Shown piece by piece: positions 42,935 through 52,874 of a stretch of DNA of 64,000 nucleotides. The notes under the pieces are model-generated. The model did no database searches. It saw only the letters and a program-made list of their open reading frames with translations, and was not told the origin of the DNA. Positions within the stretch are counted from its first letter, which is position 1. Every line of letters starts with the position of its first letter. The translations under genes and the position numbers were made by a program. The stretch comes from an uncultured Pantoea sp. Its GTDB lineage: Bacteria; Pseudomonadota; Gammaproteobacteria; Enterobacterales; Enterobacteriaceae. The stretch covers positions 62,001 to 126,000 of the forward strand of contig CAJYVD010000016.1 of the NCBI GenBank assembly GCA_913778495.1, read 5' to 3'.

Positions 42935-45376
42935 ATGGCTGAAACATCATCTCGATCCGGTAAAGGGTTGAGAATATGGTCCGTGCTGCTCGGGCTGGTG
43001 CTACTGGCAACCGGCCTGTTCTTTGCGGTTGGCGGGGGACAACTCGCGACGCTTGGCGGCAGTTGGTATTTTCTGGTGGCAGGCATCGTTACGGTGCTGT
43101 CGGCCATTCAGTTTTTCCGTGCGAAATCTTCCGCGGTTGTCCTGTTCCTGCTGGTGTTTGTCGGAACGTTAATCTGGGCCGTCATTGACGCCGGACTGCA
43201 ATTCTGGCCTCTGGTTTCCCGCCTGATGGTGCCTGCGGGCCTGATGATTCTGGCGTTCATCACCTGGCCTGCACTGCGCAAGCGCGAAAACAAGCCTTCG
43301 CTGGCAAAAGTGTCGTATGCCTTTTCTGCCGTGATTGCCGTGGGCATGGTCGCGACCTTAGTTCAGATGTTTCAGCCCCATCCTACCGTTGCCTCAACCG
43401 GTCAGGAACTGCCGCTGATTCCGGTAGATAAGTCAAAGCAACAGCAAAACTGGGATCACTACGGCAATACCGCAGGGGGAAGCCGCTTTGTTGCGCTGGA
43501 CCAGATTACACGCGATAACGTCAAAGATCTGCAGGTCGCCTGGACGTACCGCACGGGTGACATTCCAGAAAGCCCCACCGGTAACGGTGCGGAAGATCAG
43601 GAAACCCCGCTGCAGGTCGGTAATACGCTTTATCTCTGCACGCCGCACAATAATGTCATCGCCGTCGAAGCAGACAGCGGCAAGCAGATCTGGAAACGTG
43701 AAATTAATGCGCAGGCAGAAGTCTGGCCACGCTGCCGCGGTCTGGCCTATTTTGACGCGACTAAGCCGCTCAACCAGCCGACTCAGCCGGGCTCAACGCC
43801 GGTGCCGGGCGCCACGCTGGCGGCCGGGGACACCTGTCAGCGCCGTATTCTGATGAACACCATCGATGCGCGCCTGATTGCCATTAATGCTGATAACGGC
43901 GAGTTCTGTGAGGACTTTGGTAACCACGGCATCGTGGATCTCAAAAAGGGCCTGGGCGATGCACCCGATCCGCTTTATCAGCTCACCTCTGCCCCCACGA
44001 TTGCCGGTACCACCGTTGTCGTAGGCGGGCGCGTGGCTGACAACGTTAAAACAGATATGCCTGGCGGCGTATTACGCGGTTTTGACGTGATCACCGGCCA
44101 GATGCGTTGGGCCTTTGACCCGGGTAATACCGATCCGAATGCTATTCTGATGCCGGGCAAGGACTATACGCGCAGTACGCCAAACTCATGGGCGCCGATG
44201 TCCTACGATCCGGCCATGAACACCGTGTTTATTCCGATGGGCAGCTCATCGGTTGACCTGTGGGGCGCAAACCGCAACGCACTCGATCATAAATACGGTG
44301 CCTCCGTACTGGCACTCGATGCAACAACCGGTAAAGAGAAGTGGGTTTATCAGACCGTGCATAACGATCTGTGGGACTTCGACCTGCCGATGCAGCCAAG
44401 CCTGATCGACTTCCCGATGAAAGACGGCAGCACTAAACCTGCCGTCGTCATTGGGGGTAAAACCGGCATGATCTTTGTGCTGGACCGCCTGACCGGTAAG
44501 CCGCTCACAAAGGTCGAAGAACTGCCGATGCCGCAGGGTGATATCCCGAATGAGCAATATACGAAAACCCAGCCGCATTCGACCGGCATGCCGATGATTG
44601 GTAATCAGACGCTGAAAGAGTCGGATATGTGGGGTGCCACGCCGTTCGATCAGTTGGCCTGCCGTATTGCCTTTAAGTCAATGCGCTACAACGGCCTGTT
44701 TACCGTACCAGGGACCGATAAGTCGCTGAGCTTCCCGGGTTCGCTGGGCGGGATGAACTGGGGCAGCATGTCCACCGATCCAAATAATAACCTGTTGTTT
44801 GTAAACGACATGCGTTTAGGATTGTGGGTACAGATGATTCCGGTTGATACCAGCAAGGTTTCCCGTGGCAGCAACGGCGGTGAAGCTATTAACACCGGTA
44901 TGGGTGCTGTTCCGCTGAAAGGCACGCCGTATGCCGTGAATAAAAACCGCTTTATGTCACCGCTGGGCATTCCTTGTCAGGCACCGCCGTTTGGTACCCT
45001 GTCTGCCATTGATATGAAAACCCAGAAAATCGTCTGGCAGGTGCCGGTTGGCACGGTAGAGGATACCGGCCCGTTTGGCATCAAAATGCGCGCGAAAATG
45101 CCGATTGGTATGCCAACGCTGGGCGGTACGCTGGCGACACAAGGTGGACTGGTATTTATTGCCGGTACGCAGGATTACTATCTGCGCGCGTTTGACAGCG
45201 CCACGGGTAAAGAAGTGTGGAAAGCCCGCCTGCCTGTTGGCAGTCAGGGTGGCCCGATGAGCTATGTCTCGCCGAAAACCGGTAAGCAGTACATCGTAAT
45301 TTCAGCAGGCGGCGCACGTCAGTCGCCTGACCGCGGTGATTATGTGATTGCTTATGCGCTGCCAGACAGCAAGTAA
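42935..45376 (+). CDS. Membrane-bound PQQ-dependent dehydrogenase, glucose/quinate/shikimate type
   Basis: 813-residue quinoprotein. Five hydrophobic segments lie in the first 150 residues, and an eight-bladed PQQ propeller faces the periplasm (WDHYGNTAGGSRFVALDQITRDNVKDLQVAWTYRTGD; LYLCTPHNNVIAVEADSGKQIW; VHNDLWDFDLPMQPSLIDF). It oxidises an aldose or a quinate-like substrate and passes electrons to ubiquinone, acidifying the medium. It resembles E. coli Gcd throughout but is diverged, so glucose is probable and not proven. The start is ATG 42935 after GGAGAG. The der-xseA interval lacks this gene in E. coli. No pqq synthesis gene is in the window. Confidence 0.9.
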   Translation: MAETSSRSGKGLRIWSVLLGLVLLATGLFFAVGGGQLATLGGSWYFLVAGIVTVLSAIQFFRAKSSAVVLFLLVFVGTLIWAVIDAGLQFWPLVSRLMVPAGLMILAFITWPALRKRENKPSLAKVSYAFSAVIAVGMVATLVQMFQPHPTVASTGQELPLIPVDKSKQQQNWDHYGNTAGGSRFVALDQITRDNVKDLQVAWTYRTGDIPESPTGNGAEDQETPLQVGNTLYLCTPHNNVIAVEADSGKQIWKREINAQAEVWPRCRGLAYFDATKPLNQPTQPGSTPVPGATLAAGDTCQRRILMNTIDARLIAINADNGEFCEDFGNHGIVDLKKGLGDAPDPLYQLTSAPTIAGTTVVVGGRVADNVKTDMPGGVLRGFDVITGQMRWAFDPGNTDPNAILMPGKDYTRSTPNSWAPMSYDPAMNTVFIPMGSSSVDLWGANRNALDHKYGASVLALDATTGKEKWVYQTVHNDLWDFDLPMQPSLIDFPMKDGSTKPAVVIGGKTGMIFVLDRLTGKPLTKVEELPMPQGDIPNEQYTKTQPHSTGMPMIGNQTLKESDMWGATPFDQLACRIAFKSMRYNGLFTVPGTDKSLSFPGSLGGMNWGSMSTDPNNNLLFVNDMRLGLWVQMIPVDTSKVSRGSNGGEAINTGMGAVPLKGTPYAVNKNRFMSPLGIPCQAPPFGTLSAIDMKTQKIVWQVPVGTVEDTGPFGIKMRAKMPIGMPTLGGTLATQGGLVFIAGTQDYYLRAFDSATGKEVWKARLPVGSQGGPMSYVSPKTGKQYIVISAGGARQSPDRGDYVIAYALPDSK

Positions 45377-45391
45377 GCGGTAATAAAACAC

Positions 45392-45416
45392 AAGGGCCGT
45401 AAAGGCCCTTTTTTAC
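45392..45416 (+). terminator. Terminator of the PQQ dehydrogenase gene
   Basis: Stem AAGGGCC / GGCCCTT, five-base loop, followed by T run, 15 bases after the stop. Confidence 0.85.
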
Positions 45417-45501
45417 GTCTGGCGAATAACCCCTCCGGATGAATTGTCCGGGATAGTGCGATGGATGCCAGGACAGAAACGGCTTTCTGAGAAGGCCGCT
45501 T

Positions 45502-45834
45502 TTACTTGCCTTCGCGCAGCAACGACTTGAGTTCTGGCGGGGCCAACTGTTCAGGCACCAGTATGACCACCGTTCCCGACTGCCGCTGTGTTGCATATTG
45601 AATCTGGATGCGAAAGTAGCATTGATCCCCGCGTCCCACCTCTGCAGCTTTTTCCTCGGGCTTGCCCAGGGGCATCGCCTGTTCCAGCACCTGACAGACG
45701 CGTGCTTTTTCAGGAGGAGGCAGTTCGCCCAGGGGGAATCGACGCTCACTCCGTAAGCCCGGAATAAAAGCAAAACCGCCTTCATGTGTTACCACAATGG
45801 TTGCGTCATCGGTGAGCTCGGGGAGTTGACTCAT
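45502..45834 (-). CDS. Protealysin inhibitor, emfourin-like
   Basis: 110-residue cytoplasmic protein from ATG 45834 (MSQLPELTDDATIVVTHEGGFAFIPGL). The sequence DATIVVTHEGGFAFIPGL..RRFPLGELPPPEKARV and its place directly after a protealysin gene match the emfourin (M4in) family, slow tight-binding inhibitors of M4 peptidases known from Serratia. The ATG overlaps the protealysin stop as ATGA, which implies linked translation of protease and inhibitor. A weak hairpin with CGGC / GCCG arms follows the gene (about 45479-45498). Confidence 0.82.
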   Translation of the reverse strand: MSQLPELTDDATIVVTHEGGFAFIPGLRSERRFPLGELPPPEKARVCQVLEQAMPLGKPEEKAAEVGRGDQCYFRIQIQYATQRQSGTVVILVPEQLAPPELKSLLREGK

Positions 45835-46844
45835 AACACGCCTACCTCTTTCCACGCCTGTTCAATTGCACCTGCCACCTTCGTGTCAAAGCGCTTTTTG
45901 CCATGCTGCACGGTTAACTGTGCAAAGGCGTTGAAGTCAGCATCCTGCCGTAAGTCTTTATCGCACAACGTGTCATACCAGGCCTGACCCGCCTGTTCCC
46001 AGGCAAATCCGCCCAGGGCTTTTGCGGCCAGATAAAAGGCCCGATTGGGAATACCGGAGTTCAGGTGCACGCCACCGTTATCCTCACGCGTTTTGATATA
46101 GTCCTTCATGTGGCCCGGCTGCGGATCTTTCCCCAGCATCGGGTCGTCATAAGCGGTGCCGGGGTGCGACATCGATCGTAAACCTTTGCCATTGATGCCT
46201 TTTGCCAGCAAGCCTTCACCAATAATCCAGTCGGCCTTATCGGCCGTCTGCTTCAGGCTGAACTGTTTCACCAGGGAGCCGAAGACGTCAGACATGGACT
46301 CATTCAGCGCGCCAGCCTGTTCAAAGTAGATCAAACCGGCTTCAGTTTCTGTGACGCCGTGCGACAACTCGTGTGCCACAACATCAATCGCGATGGTGAA
46401 ACGGTTAAAGATTTCACCATCACCATCGCCGAACACCATCTGCTGACCGTTCCAGAACGCGTTTTGGTACTTCTCACCGTAGTGAACGGTGCCCGCTAAT
46501 TTCAGTCCGTGATTATCCAGTGAATTTCGCTTATAGATTTGCCAGAAAAAGTCGTGTGTGATGCCCAGATAGTTCCAGGCTTCATCGGCAGCAACGTCGC
46601 CATTTGAAGACTGGCCTTCTTTGCGCACCAGGGTTCCCGGCAACGTTTCCTTATTTTTGGCATCATAGATTTCACGCTCAATCTTCCCGGCCTGCGTGGT
46701 TTTCGGCGCCGCCGTCTTTTGCCAGTGCTCCGCCATCAGGTGCTGAACGTGGGTGAGGGTACGGCGCGCCTGCTCCTGCTGATGACCGGAACCGTGGGCG
46801 ATAATCTTACGGAGAATATGGGGAGGGATAACGCTGAAAGCCAT
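45831..46844 (-). CDS. Protealysin-like M4 metallopeptidase
   Basis: 337-residue thermolysin-family zinc protease. It has no signal peptide; the short N-terminal propeptide carries the PPxxL-type motif (VIPPHILRKIIAHG) characteristic of protealysins, with about 50 residues before the mature domain. Zinc ligands are in HELSH (residues 158-162) and the downstream Glu in ALNESMSDVFG (E182); the catalytic His region is HLNSGIPNRAFYLAA. In Serratia, protealysin cleaves actin and promotes host-cell entry. It is cotranscribed with the emfourin gene and divergent in neither direction: xseA lies upstream on the same strand. Confidence 0.93.
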   Translation of the reverse strand: MAFSVIPPHILRKIIAHGSGHQQEQARRTLTHVQHLMAEHWQKTAAPKTTQAGKIEREIYDAKNKETLPGTLVRKEGQSSNGDVAADEAWNYLGITHDFFWQIYKRNSLDNHGLKLAGTVHYGEKYQNAFWNGQQMVFGDGDGEIFNRFTIAIDVVAHELSHGVTETEAGLIYFEQAGALNESMSDVFGSLVKQFSLKQTADKADWIIGEGLLAKGINGKGLRSMSHPGTAYDDPMLGKDPQPGHMKDYIKTREDNGGVHLNSGIPNRAFYLAAKALGGFAWEQAGQAWYDTLCDKDLRQDADFNAFAQLTVQHGKKRFDTKVAGAIEQAWKEVGVL

Positions 46845-46884
46845 TGTTAACTCCTTGGCACGAGGGATGTACCAGGAAGTATAG

Positions 46885-48258
46885 TTAAGAAATGCTTTTC
46901 TTTCGTTTCGGTTTTTCGGGAATAAGCTGCGTGACCTGACTTTCTACCCAACCATCATCGAGACGGGTACGCAGTAAATCGCCTGTGCTCACCTGCCGCG
47001 TTTTCTTCACCACCTGGCCAGCGTTGTCGGTCGTAACGCTAAACCCACGCGCCAGCGTGGCTAAAGGACTGACGCCTTCCAGTTGGGCCGCCAGCTGACC
47101 GAAGCGGTTTTTGTCACGGTTAAGCAATTTTTCCATGCTTTGTTGCAGACGATAGTGCCAGCTTTGTAGGCTTTTTTGCGCCAGATACAGCCGCTGCTGT
47201 GGCTGCTGCTGCGCCAGGCGCTGTGACAGGCGGTCCTGCTGGCGAGTGGCATGGCGAAGCCGCTGTTCCATCGCCTCGCCCAACCGCTGCTGCAGGCGAA
47301 ACAGTGCGGTTTGCTGGCGGGCCAGACGCAGTTGAGGATGCTGCTGCTGCAGGCGATGATCCAGACGGCTGAATACCCGCTGCTGGCGCGCCAGATAATA
47401 ATCCATTGCCATCTCCAGCCGCTGTTGCTGTGACTGCAGCTGGCGCAGGAGTTCAAGTTGATTACGGCTGACAATCTCTGCCGCGGCGGAAGGCGTTGGC
47501 GCGCGCAGGTCAGCAACAAAATCGGCAATGGTGACGTCGGTTTCATGGCCAACCGCGCTGACTACGGGAATGCGACTGGCAAAAATCGCACGCGCAACGC
47601 GCTCGTCATTAAAACTCCACAGATCTTCCAGCGAACCGCCGCCGCGCCCCACGATCAGTACGTCGCAATCGGCACGTTGGTTCGCAAGCTCAATTGCGCG
47701 CACGATAGCGGCAGGCGCATCTGCGCCCTGAACGGCAGTGGGATAAATCACAACGGGCAGTGAGGGATCGCGACGATGCAGCACGCGCAGAACATCGTGC
47801 AGGGCTGCGCCCGTGGCAGAGGTGACCACGCCAACCTGCTTTGCCGGCTGTGGTAAGGGCTTCTTGTGTTCGGGTTCGAACAAGCCCTCCTGCGCCAGCC
47901 TGGCTTTCAGTTGCTCAAACTGCTGCTGCAGCAGGCCTTCACCGGCGGGATGCATACTTTCAATAATCAGCTGATAATCGCCGCGCGGTTCATAAAGTGT
48001 GATATTTGCGCGAACCAGGACCTGCTGGCCATGCTGAGGCCGGAAGGTCACACGACGGTTACTGTTGCGAAACATGGCGCAGCGGACCTGGGCGCCATCA
48101 TCTTTCAGGGTAAAGTACCAGTGACCCGAAGCGGGCTGGGTGAAATTGGAGATCTCGGCGCTGAGCCAAACCAGGCCCATCTCATTCTCCAGCAGCTGAC
48201 GCACTGTCGTATTGAGACGGCTGACGGTAAAAATATTGGCGTTTGGCGGCAGCGACAT
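46885..48258 (-). CDS. xseA: Exodeoxyribonuclease VII large subunit
   Basis: Large subunit of the ssDNA-specific exonuclease VII. I use ATG 48258 ([16 protein letters not shown]), giving 457 residues against 456 in E. coli; a TTG seven codons upstream is the alternative. N-terminal OB fold ([36 protein letters not shown]), catalytic core with [35 protein letters not shown] and [14 protein letters not shown], a long Gln/Leu-rich coiled coil (about 270-390), and a basic C-terminus. It is divergent from guaB. Confidence 0.95.
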   Translation of the reverse strand: MSLPPNANIFTVSRLNTTVRQLLENEMGLVWLSAEISNFTQPASGHWYFTLKDDGAQVRCAMFRNSNRRVTFRPQHGQQVLVRANITLYEPRGDYQLIIESMHPAGEGLLQQQFEQLKARLAQEGLFEPEHKKPLPQPAKQVGVVTSATGAALHDVLRVLHRRDPSLPVVIYPTAVQGADAPAAIVRAIELANQRADCDVLIVGRGGGSLEDLWSFNDERVARAIFASRIPVVSAVGHETDVTIADFVADLRAPTPSAAAEIVSRNQLELLRQLQSQQQRLEMAMDYYLARQQRVFSRLDHRLQQQHPQLRLARQQTALFRLQQRLGEAMEQRLRHATRQQDRLSQRLAQQQPQQRLYLAQKSLQSWHYRLQQSMEKLLNRDKNRFGQLAAQLEGVSPLATLARGFSVTTDNAGQVVKKTRQVSTGDLLRTRLDDGWVESQVTQLIPEKPKRKKSIS

Positions 48259-48350
48259 GTGACGAAGATCAAATTCCAAATCAGTAGGTTAATCAGTCGA
48301 TACTACATTGCTGATTGCGCGGATCAAGACTTTTTCTCAAAAAATAGTGG

Positions 48351-48376
48351 AGGCAATCGATTACGGCCTGTATAAT
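48351..48376 (+). promoter_or_regulatory. PurR-like operator and -10 box of guaBA
   Basis: AGGCAATCGATTACGG at 48351-48366 resembles the PurR site of the E. coli guaBA promoter, and TATAAT at 48371-48376 follows four bases later. The guaB ATG is 50 bases downstream. The operator would sit over the promoter spacer. Confidence 0.7.
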
Positions 48377-48426
48377 GCCGCGGCAATATTTTATCTATTC
48401 TCACGCACCCGAGGTGGAGTATTGCC

Positions 48427-49893
48427 ATGTTAAGAATCGCTAAAGAAGCACTCACTTTTGACGACGTCCTGCTCGTTCCTGCACACTCCACCGTCCTGCC
48501 GAATACGGCCGATCTCAGCACTCAGCTGACCAAAAACATTCGTCTGAACATTCCCATGCTTTCTGCTGCAATGGATACCGTGACCGAAGCGGGTCTGGCT
48601 ATTGCGCTGGCGCAAGAGGGCGGTCTGGGCTTCATTCACAAAAATATGTCGATTGATCGCCAGGCAGATGAAGTGCGTAAGGTTAAAAAGCATGAAAGCG
48701 GCGTTGTCACCGAACCGCAGACCGTGTTGCCCACCACCACGCTGGCGGAAGTGCAAGAACTGACCGAACGCAACGGTTTTGCCGGTTACCCGGTCGTAAA
48801 CGCGGGTAACGAGCTGGTGGGTATTATCACCGGTCGCGATGTGCGCTTCGTCACCGATCTTACCCAGCCCGTGACGGCCGTGATGACGCCAAAAGAGCGT
48901 CTGGTGACGGTGAAAGAGGGTGAAGCCCGTGATGTCGTCCTGCAAAAAATGCACGAAAAACGCGTCGAGAAAGCGCTGGTCGTGGATGACAGCTTCCATC
49001 TGCTGGGCATGATCACCGTTAAAGACTTCCAGAAAGCCGAACGTAAACCTAACGCCTGTAAAGATGCGCAGGGTCGTCTGCGCGTCGGTGCGGCTGTAGG
49101 CGCCGGTGCGGGCAACGAAGAGCGCGTAGATGCGCTGGTTGCTGCCGGTGTGGACGTCCTGCTGATTGACTCGTCGCATGGCCATTCAGAAGGCGTACTG
49201 CAGCGTATCCGTGAAACCCGCGCTAAGTATCCTGACCTTGAAATTGTCGGCGGCAACGTTGCAACAGGTGCGGGCGCGCTGGCCCTGGTTGAAGCGGGCG
49301 TGAGCGCAGTTAAAGTCGGTATCGGCCCGGGCTCCATCTGTACTACGCGTATCGTTACCGGTGTGGGTGTCCCTCAGATCACTGCCGTTTCAGATGCCGT
49401 GGCCGCGCTGGAAGGCACCGGCATTCCGGTTATCGCAGACGGCGGTATTCGTTTCTCTGGGGATATCGCGAAGGCGATTGCCGCGGGCGCGTCCTGCGTC
49501 ATGGTGGGATCGATGCTGGCAGGGACCGAAGAATCGCCGGGTGAAATCGAACTTTATCAGGGCCGCTCTTTTAAATCCTACCGTGGAATGGGCTCGCTGG
49601 GTGCCATGTCCAAAGGTTCATCGGATCGTTACTTCCAGACCGATAACGCTGCTGACAAGCTGGTGCCAGAAGGGATTGAAGGCCGCGTGGCTTATAAAGG
49701 CCGCCTGAAAGAGATCGTGCATCAGCAAATGGGCGGCCTGCGTTCCTGCATGGGCCTGACCGGCTGCCAGACCATTGATGATCTGCGTACCAAAGCCGAA
49801 TTCGTGCGCATCAGCGGCGCGGGCATCAATGAAAGCCACGTGCACGACGTGACCATCACCAAAGAGTCACCGAACTACCGCATGGGTTCATAA
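48427..49893 (+). CDS. guaB: Inosine-5'-monophosphate dehydrogenase
   Basis: Oxidises IMP to XMP with NAD, the committed step to GMP. It has 488 residues. The TIM barrel begins [24 protein letters not shown]; two CBS repeats interrupt it (about residues 95-205); the catalytic cysteine lies in [17 protein letters not shown] and the flap in GMGSLGAMS. The C-terminus has the conserved [13 protein letters not shown]. guaA follows after 69 bases in the same operon. Confidence 0.98.
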   Translation: MLRIAKEALTFDDVLLVPAHSTVLPNTADLSTQLTKNIRLNIPMLSAAMDTVTEAGLAIALAQEGGLGFIHKNMSIDRQADEVRKVKKHESGVVTEPQTVLPTTTLAEVQELTERNGFAGYPVVNAGNELVGIITGRDVRFVTDLTQPVTAVMTPKERLVTVKEGEARDVVLQKMHEKRVEKALVVDDSFHLLGMITVKDFQKAERKPNACKDAQGRLRVGAAVGAGAGNEERVDALVAAGVDVLLIDSSHGHSEGVLQRIRETRAKYPDLEIVGGNVATGAGALALVEAGVSAVKVGIGPGSICTTRIVTGVGVPQITAVSDAVAALEGTGIPVIADGGIRFSGDIAKAIAAGASCVMVGSMLAGTEESPGEIELYQGRSFKSYRGMGSLGAMSKGSSDRYFQTDNAADKLVPEGIEGRVAYKGRLKEIVHQQMGGLRSCMGLTGCQTIDDLRTKAEFVRISGAGINESHVHDVTITKESPNYRMGS

Positions 49894-49908
49894 CCCCGTA
49901 AGATTTCC

Positions 49909-49932
49909 CGCCCGGCAACAGCCGGGCGCTTT
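49909..49932 (+). other. Hairpin between guaB and guaA
   Basis: Eight-base perfect stem CGCCCGGC / GCCGGGCG with an AACA loop and a weak following T tract. It may act as a partial terminator or stabilise the guaB 3' end within the guaBA mRNA. Confidence 0.6.
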
Positions 49933-49962
49933 ACTTTAAGTCACCGTTCTGGAAACCCCTCA

Positions 49963-51543
49963 ATGACGACGGAAAATATCCATAAGCACCGCATTCTGAT
50001 TCTCGATTTTGGTTCTCAATATACGCAGCTGGTTGCGCGCCGCGTACGTGAGCTTGGCGTGTACTGTGAACTCTGGGCCTGGGATGTCACCGAAGAGCAG
50101 ATTCGCCAGTTTAATCCCAGCGGCATCATTCTGTCTGGCGGCCCGGAAAGCACAACTGAGCATGGCAGTCCGCGCGCGCCTGACTATGTGTTCGCAGCTG
50201 GCGTGCCAGTTCTGGGTGTGTGTTATGGCATGCAGACCATGGCGATGCAGCTGGGCGGCAAGGTGGAAGGATCCAACGAGCGTGAGTTTGGCTATGCGCA
50301 GGTTGAAGTCAACACGGCAAGCGCCCTGATTCGCGATATCGAAGACGCTATCAGCGCAGCCGGTAAACCGTTGCTGGACGTCTGGATGAGTCACGGTGAC
50401 AAAGTGACCGCTATCCCTGCTGACTTTGTGACCGTTGCCAGTACAGAAACCTGTCCATTTGCCATCATGGCGAACGAAGAGAAACGCTTCTACGGCGTGC
50501 AGTTCCATCCCGAAGTGACGCATACGCGTCAGGGGCTGCGCATGCTGGAACGTTTTGTTATCGATATTTGTGAATGTGAAGCGCTCTGGACACCGGCAAA
50601 AATCATCGAAGATGCCGTCGAGCGCCTGCGTGTGCAGGTCGGCAACGACAAAGTGATTCTGGGCTTATCTGGCGGTGTGGATTCGTCAGTGACTGCCATG
50701 CTACTGCATCGCGCCATCGGTAAAAACCTGACCTGCGTATTCGTCGATAACGGCCTGCTGCGTCTGAACGAGGCCGAGCAGGTGCTGGACATGTTCGGTG
50801 ACCATTTTGGTCTGAACATTGTGCACGTTGACGGTGAAGCACGCTTCCTGGATGCCCTGGCCGGGGAAAACGATCCGGAAGCGAAGCGTAAAATCATCGG
50901 CCGCGTCTTTGTTGAAGTCTTTGACGAGCAGGCACTGCGACTGGAAGACGTGAAGTGGCTGGCGCAGGGTACCATCTACCCTGATGTGATCGAATCGGCT
51001 GCCTCTGCTACCGGTAAAGCGCACGTGATCAAGTCGCACCACAACGTCGGCGGCCTGCCGAAAGAGATGAAAATGGGGCTGGTCGAGCCGCTGCGCGAGC
51101 TGTTTAAAGACGAAGTACGCAAGATCGGTCTGGAGTTGGGCCTGCCTTACGATATGCTCTATCGTCATCCGTTCCCGGGGCCAGGCCTTGGCGTGCGCGT
51201 GCTGGGTGAAGTGAAGAAAGAGTACTGTGACTTGTTGCGTCGTGCGGATGCCATCTTTATTGAAGAGCTGCATAAAGCCGATCTCTACAACAAAGTCAGC
51301 CAGGCCTTTACCGTGTTCCTGCCTGTACGTTCTGTTGGCGTCATGGGCGATGGCCGCAAGTATGACTGGGTCGTTTCACTGCGCGCGGTAGAGACCATCG
51401 ACTTCATGACCGCCCACTGGGCGCACCTGCCGTACGACTTCCTGGGCCGCGTGTCCAACCGCATCATCAACGAAGTTAACGGTATTTCCCGGGTGGTTTA
51501 TGATATCTCCGGCAAGCCACCGGCGACGATTGAGTGGGAATAA
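49963..51543 (+). CDS. guaA: GMP synthase (glutamine-hydrolysing)
   Basis: Aminates XMP to GMP. It has 526 residues: an N-terminal class I glutaminase with nucleophile in [10 protein letters not shown] and the His/Glu pair in FHPEVTHT, an ATP-pyrophosphatase domain with the P-loop [15 protein letters not shown], and the C-terminal dimerisation domain ending PPATIEWE. Starts [31 protein letters not shown] strong terminator follows. The 3' end of guaA is a known integration site for genomic islands in several bacteria, and an accessory block begins just downstream. Confidence 0.98.
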   Translation: MTTENIHKHRILILDFGSQYTQLVARRVRELGVYCELWAWDVTEEQIRQFNPSGIILSGGPESTTEHGSPRAPDYVFAAGVPVLGVCYGMQTMAMQLGGKVEGSNEREFGYAQVEVNTASALIRDIEDAISAAGKPLLDVWMSHGDKVTAIPADFVTVASTETCPFAIMANEEKRFYGVQFHPEVTHTRQGLRMLERFVIDICECEALWTPAKIIEDAVERLRVQVGNDKVILGLSGGVDSSVTAMLLHRAIGKNLTCVFVDNGLLRLNEAEQVLDMFGDHFGLNIVHVDGEARFLDALAGENDPEAKRKIIGRVFVEVFDEQALRLEDVKWLAQGTIYPDVIESAASATGKAHVIKSHHNVGGLPKEMKMGLVEPLRELFKDEVRKIGLELGLPYDMLYRHPFPGPGLGVRVLGEVKKEYCDLLRRADAIFIEELHKADLYNKVSQAFTVFLPVRSVGVMGDGRKYDWVVSLRAVETIDFMTAHWAHLPYDFLGRVSNRIINEVNGISRVVYDISGKPPATIEWE

Positions 51544-51574
51544 TTTAGCCCCCGTTTACTGAAGACATCATCAA

Positions 51575-51605
51575 AAAAGCCCGCTGCGATGCGGGCTTTT
51601 TATTT
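51575..51605 (+). terminator. Terminator of guaBA
   Basis: Stem AAAAGCCCGC / GCGGGCTTTT with a six-base loop and T run, about 30 bases after guaA. Confidence 0.9.
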
Positions 51606-51732
51606 CGTCTGTGATTAAGAAGTAAACTGATGCATCAATACCAACAAAGGCACTTACACTGCCGGCATCATATCGGATGAAAACAATAATCCGTTTGAGC
51701 TACAGGCTGCACAAATGCTTGTCATGCGTCAG

Positions 51733-52464
51733 TTACATGATGCCAGCAACAGATTTTGCCAGTTGTGCTTCTAATACAGGCTTAGCTTCTTCAAATTTCA
51801 GGTTTACTTTGTTTGCATTTGATACCACACGCGTCTGGTATTTCATGCGATTGCCTTGTTCGCTGCTGGTCTGGAGTTTGATTCCGGATGTACCCTGGCG
51901 CAATGCTGAAATATTGTCAGTCGTGACTGCTGATTTATTGCGCTCCGAAATTTGTAAATCAGTCACCATGGTAAAGTTTACATCTTCCACCAGTGCGTCG
52001 GCAGCTAATCCGGCCAGGCCTGCGGCCAGACCTATGCCAAGTACGGCACCGCCCGAGTTGCCATTGTAAGCCGAGATACCGGCACCTAAAGCTGCGCCTG
52101 TTGCTGCGCCTTCATAGCCACTTGTCAGAAATCCCTGAGACTGACGCAAATCCATTTTCTCTGCTTTTAAAATGTTTGCCTGAATCCAGTAGTATGCGCT
52201 GTCTGGGCTGGAAGTAATGCTGTAGCCCTTGGCACGCAGATCTTGTGATAAAAGCGTCTGCAAGTCGCTCATATCCTTGTCTGATGTGTTGCGGACTTGT
52301 ATCCAGACGGTTTTTTCACTGGCGGGCTCCAACCACACGGTCTGGCTCATTTGTGTTTTTACTTCAAGATTACGTTTTTTGATTGCGGTGCTCATCGCAC
52401 CACATCCCGTAAGCATCAAACACGAAGCGGCAACAGCGGCGACCAGAAGAGAGCGGTTTTTCAT
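51733..52464 (-). CDS. traT: TraT-family outer-membrane lipoprotein
   Basis: 243-residue homologue of the F-plasmid surface-exclusion and serum-resistance protein TraT. The signal peptide ends at lipobox LTGC ([21 protein letters not shown]), and the sequence follows TraT nearly without gaps: [51 protein letters not shown], a Gly/Ala-rich membrane-like segment, [28 protein letters not shown] and [33 protein letters not shown] precedes the ATG. No other transfer gene is nearby, so it stands alone on the chromosome and probably serves surface protection. Confidence 0.93.
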   Translation of the reverse strand: MKNRSLLVAAVAASCLMLTGCGAMSTAIKKRNLEVKTQMSQTVWLEPASEKTVWIQVRNTSDKDMSDLQTLLSQDLRAKGYSITSSPDSAYYWIQANILKAEKMDLRQSQGFLTSGYEGAATGAALGAGISAYNGNSGGAVLGIGLAAGLAGLAADALVEDVNFTMVTDLQISERNKSAVTTDNISALRQGTSGIKLQTSSEQGNRMKYQTRVVSNANKVNLKFEEAKPVLEAQLAKSVAGIM

Positions 52465-52874
52465 TTGAGTTCCTTGTTAAACGAAAAAATGAGGAAGAAA
52501 TCCCCCGAAGTTTTTAGCCAAAACGTACCCCCGCAAAGATGATCCTCTCTGTCAGAAATACGTGCGAGTTATCGGCAGGGGGCAAAAAATAATTAATTTT
52601 TATTTATGATTCGATTCAGGTAATCAAGGCGTTATCGGCTTTTCAGAAGCAACGATGTTTACTTTCGATTAACGAGGGCAGTAAGGGAAATGTTACGTGC
52701 AGAACAAGGTGACGACTACAGACAAGCTGGATGAATGTTCAGATTGAGCATAGTCATTAAAATGCAGGTGCCTGCTTACCGCAGCCATAAAAACCAGTCA
52801 GCAAAAGTGACTGGTTTTATGACTCCGCCAGGGTTCTGGCGGAGATCGGTCTTCACGGATCAAGACGCGTTTTT
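52465..52874. other. Gene-free stretch between traT and the esterase, with two hairpins
   Basis: AT-rich upstream region of traT without a credible coding frame. Near the esterase end are two inverted repeats: AAAACCAGTCA / TGACTGGTTTT at 52790-52818 (terminator-like in both directions) and CTCCGCCA / TGGCGGAG at 52823-52844. The second lies 31 bases beyond the esterase stop on the minus strand, so one or both probably end the esterase transcript. Confidence 0.6.
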
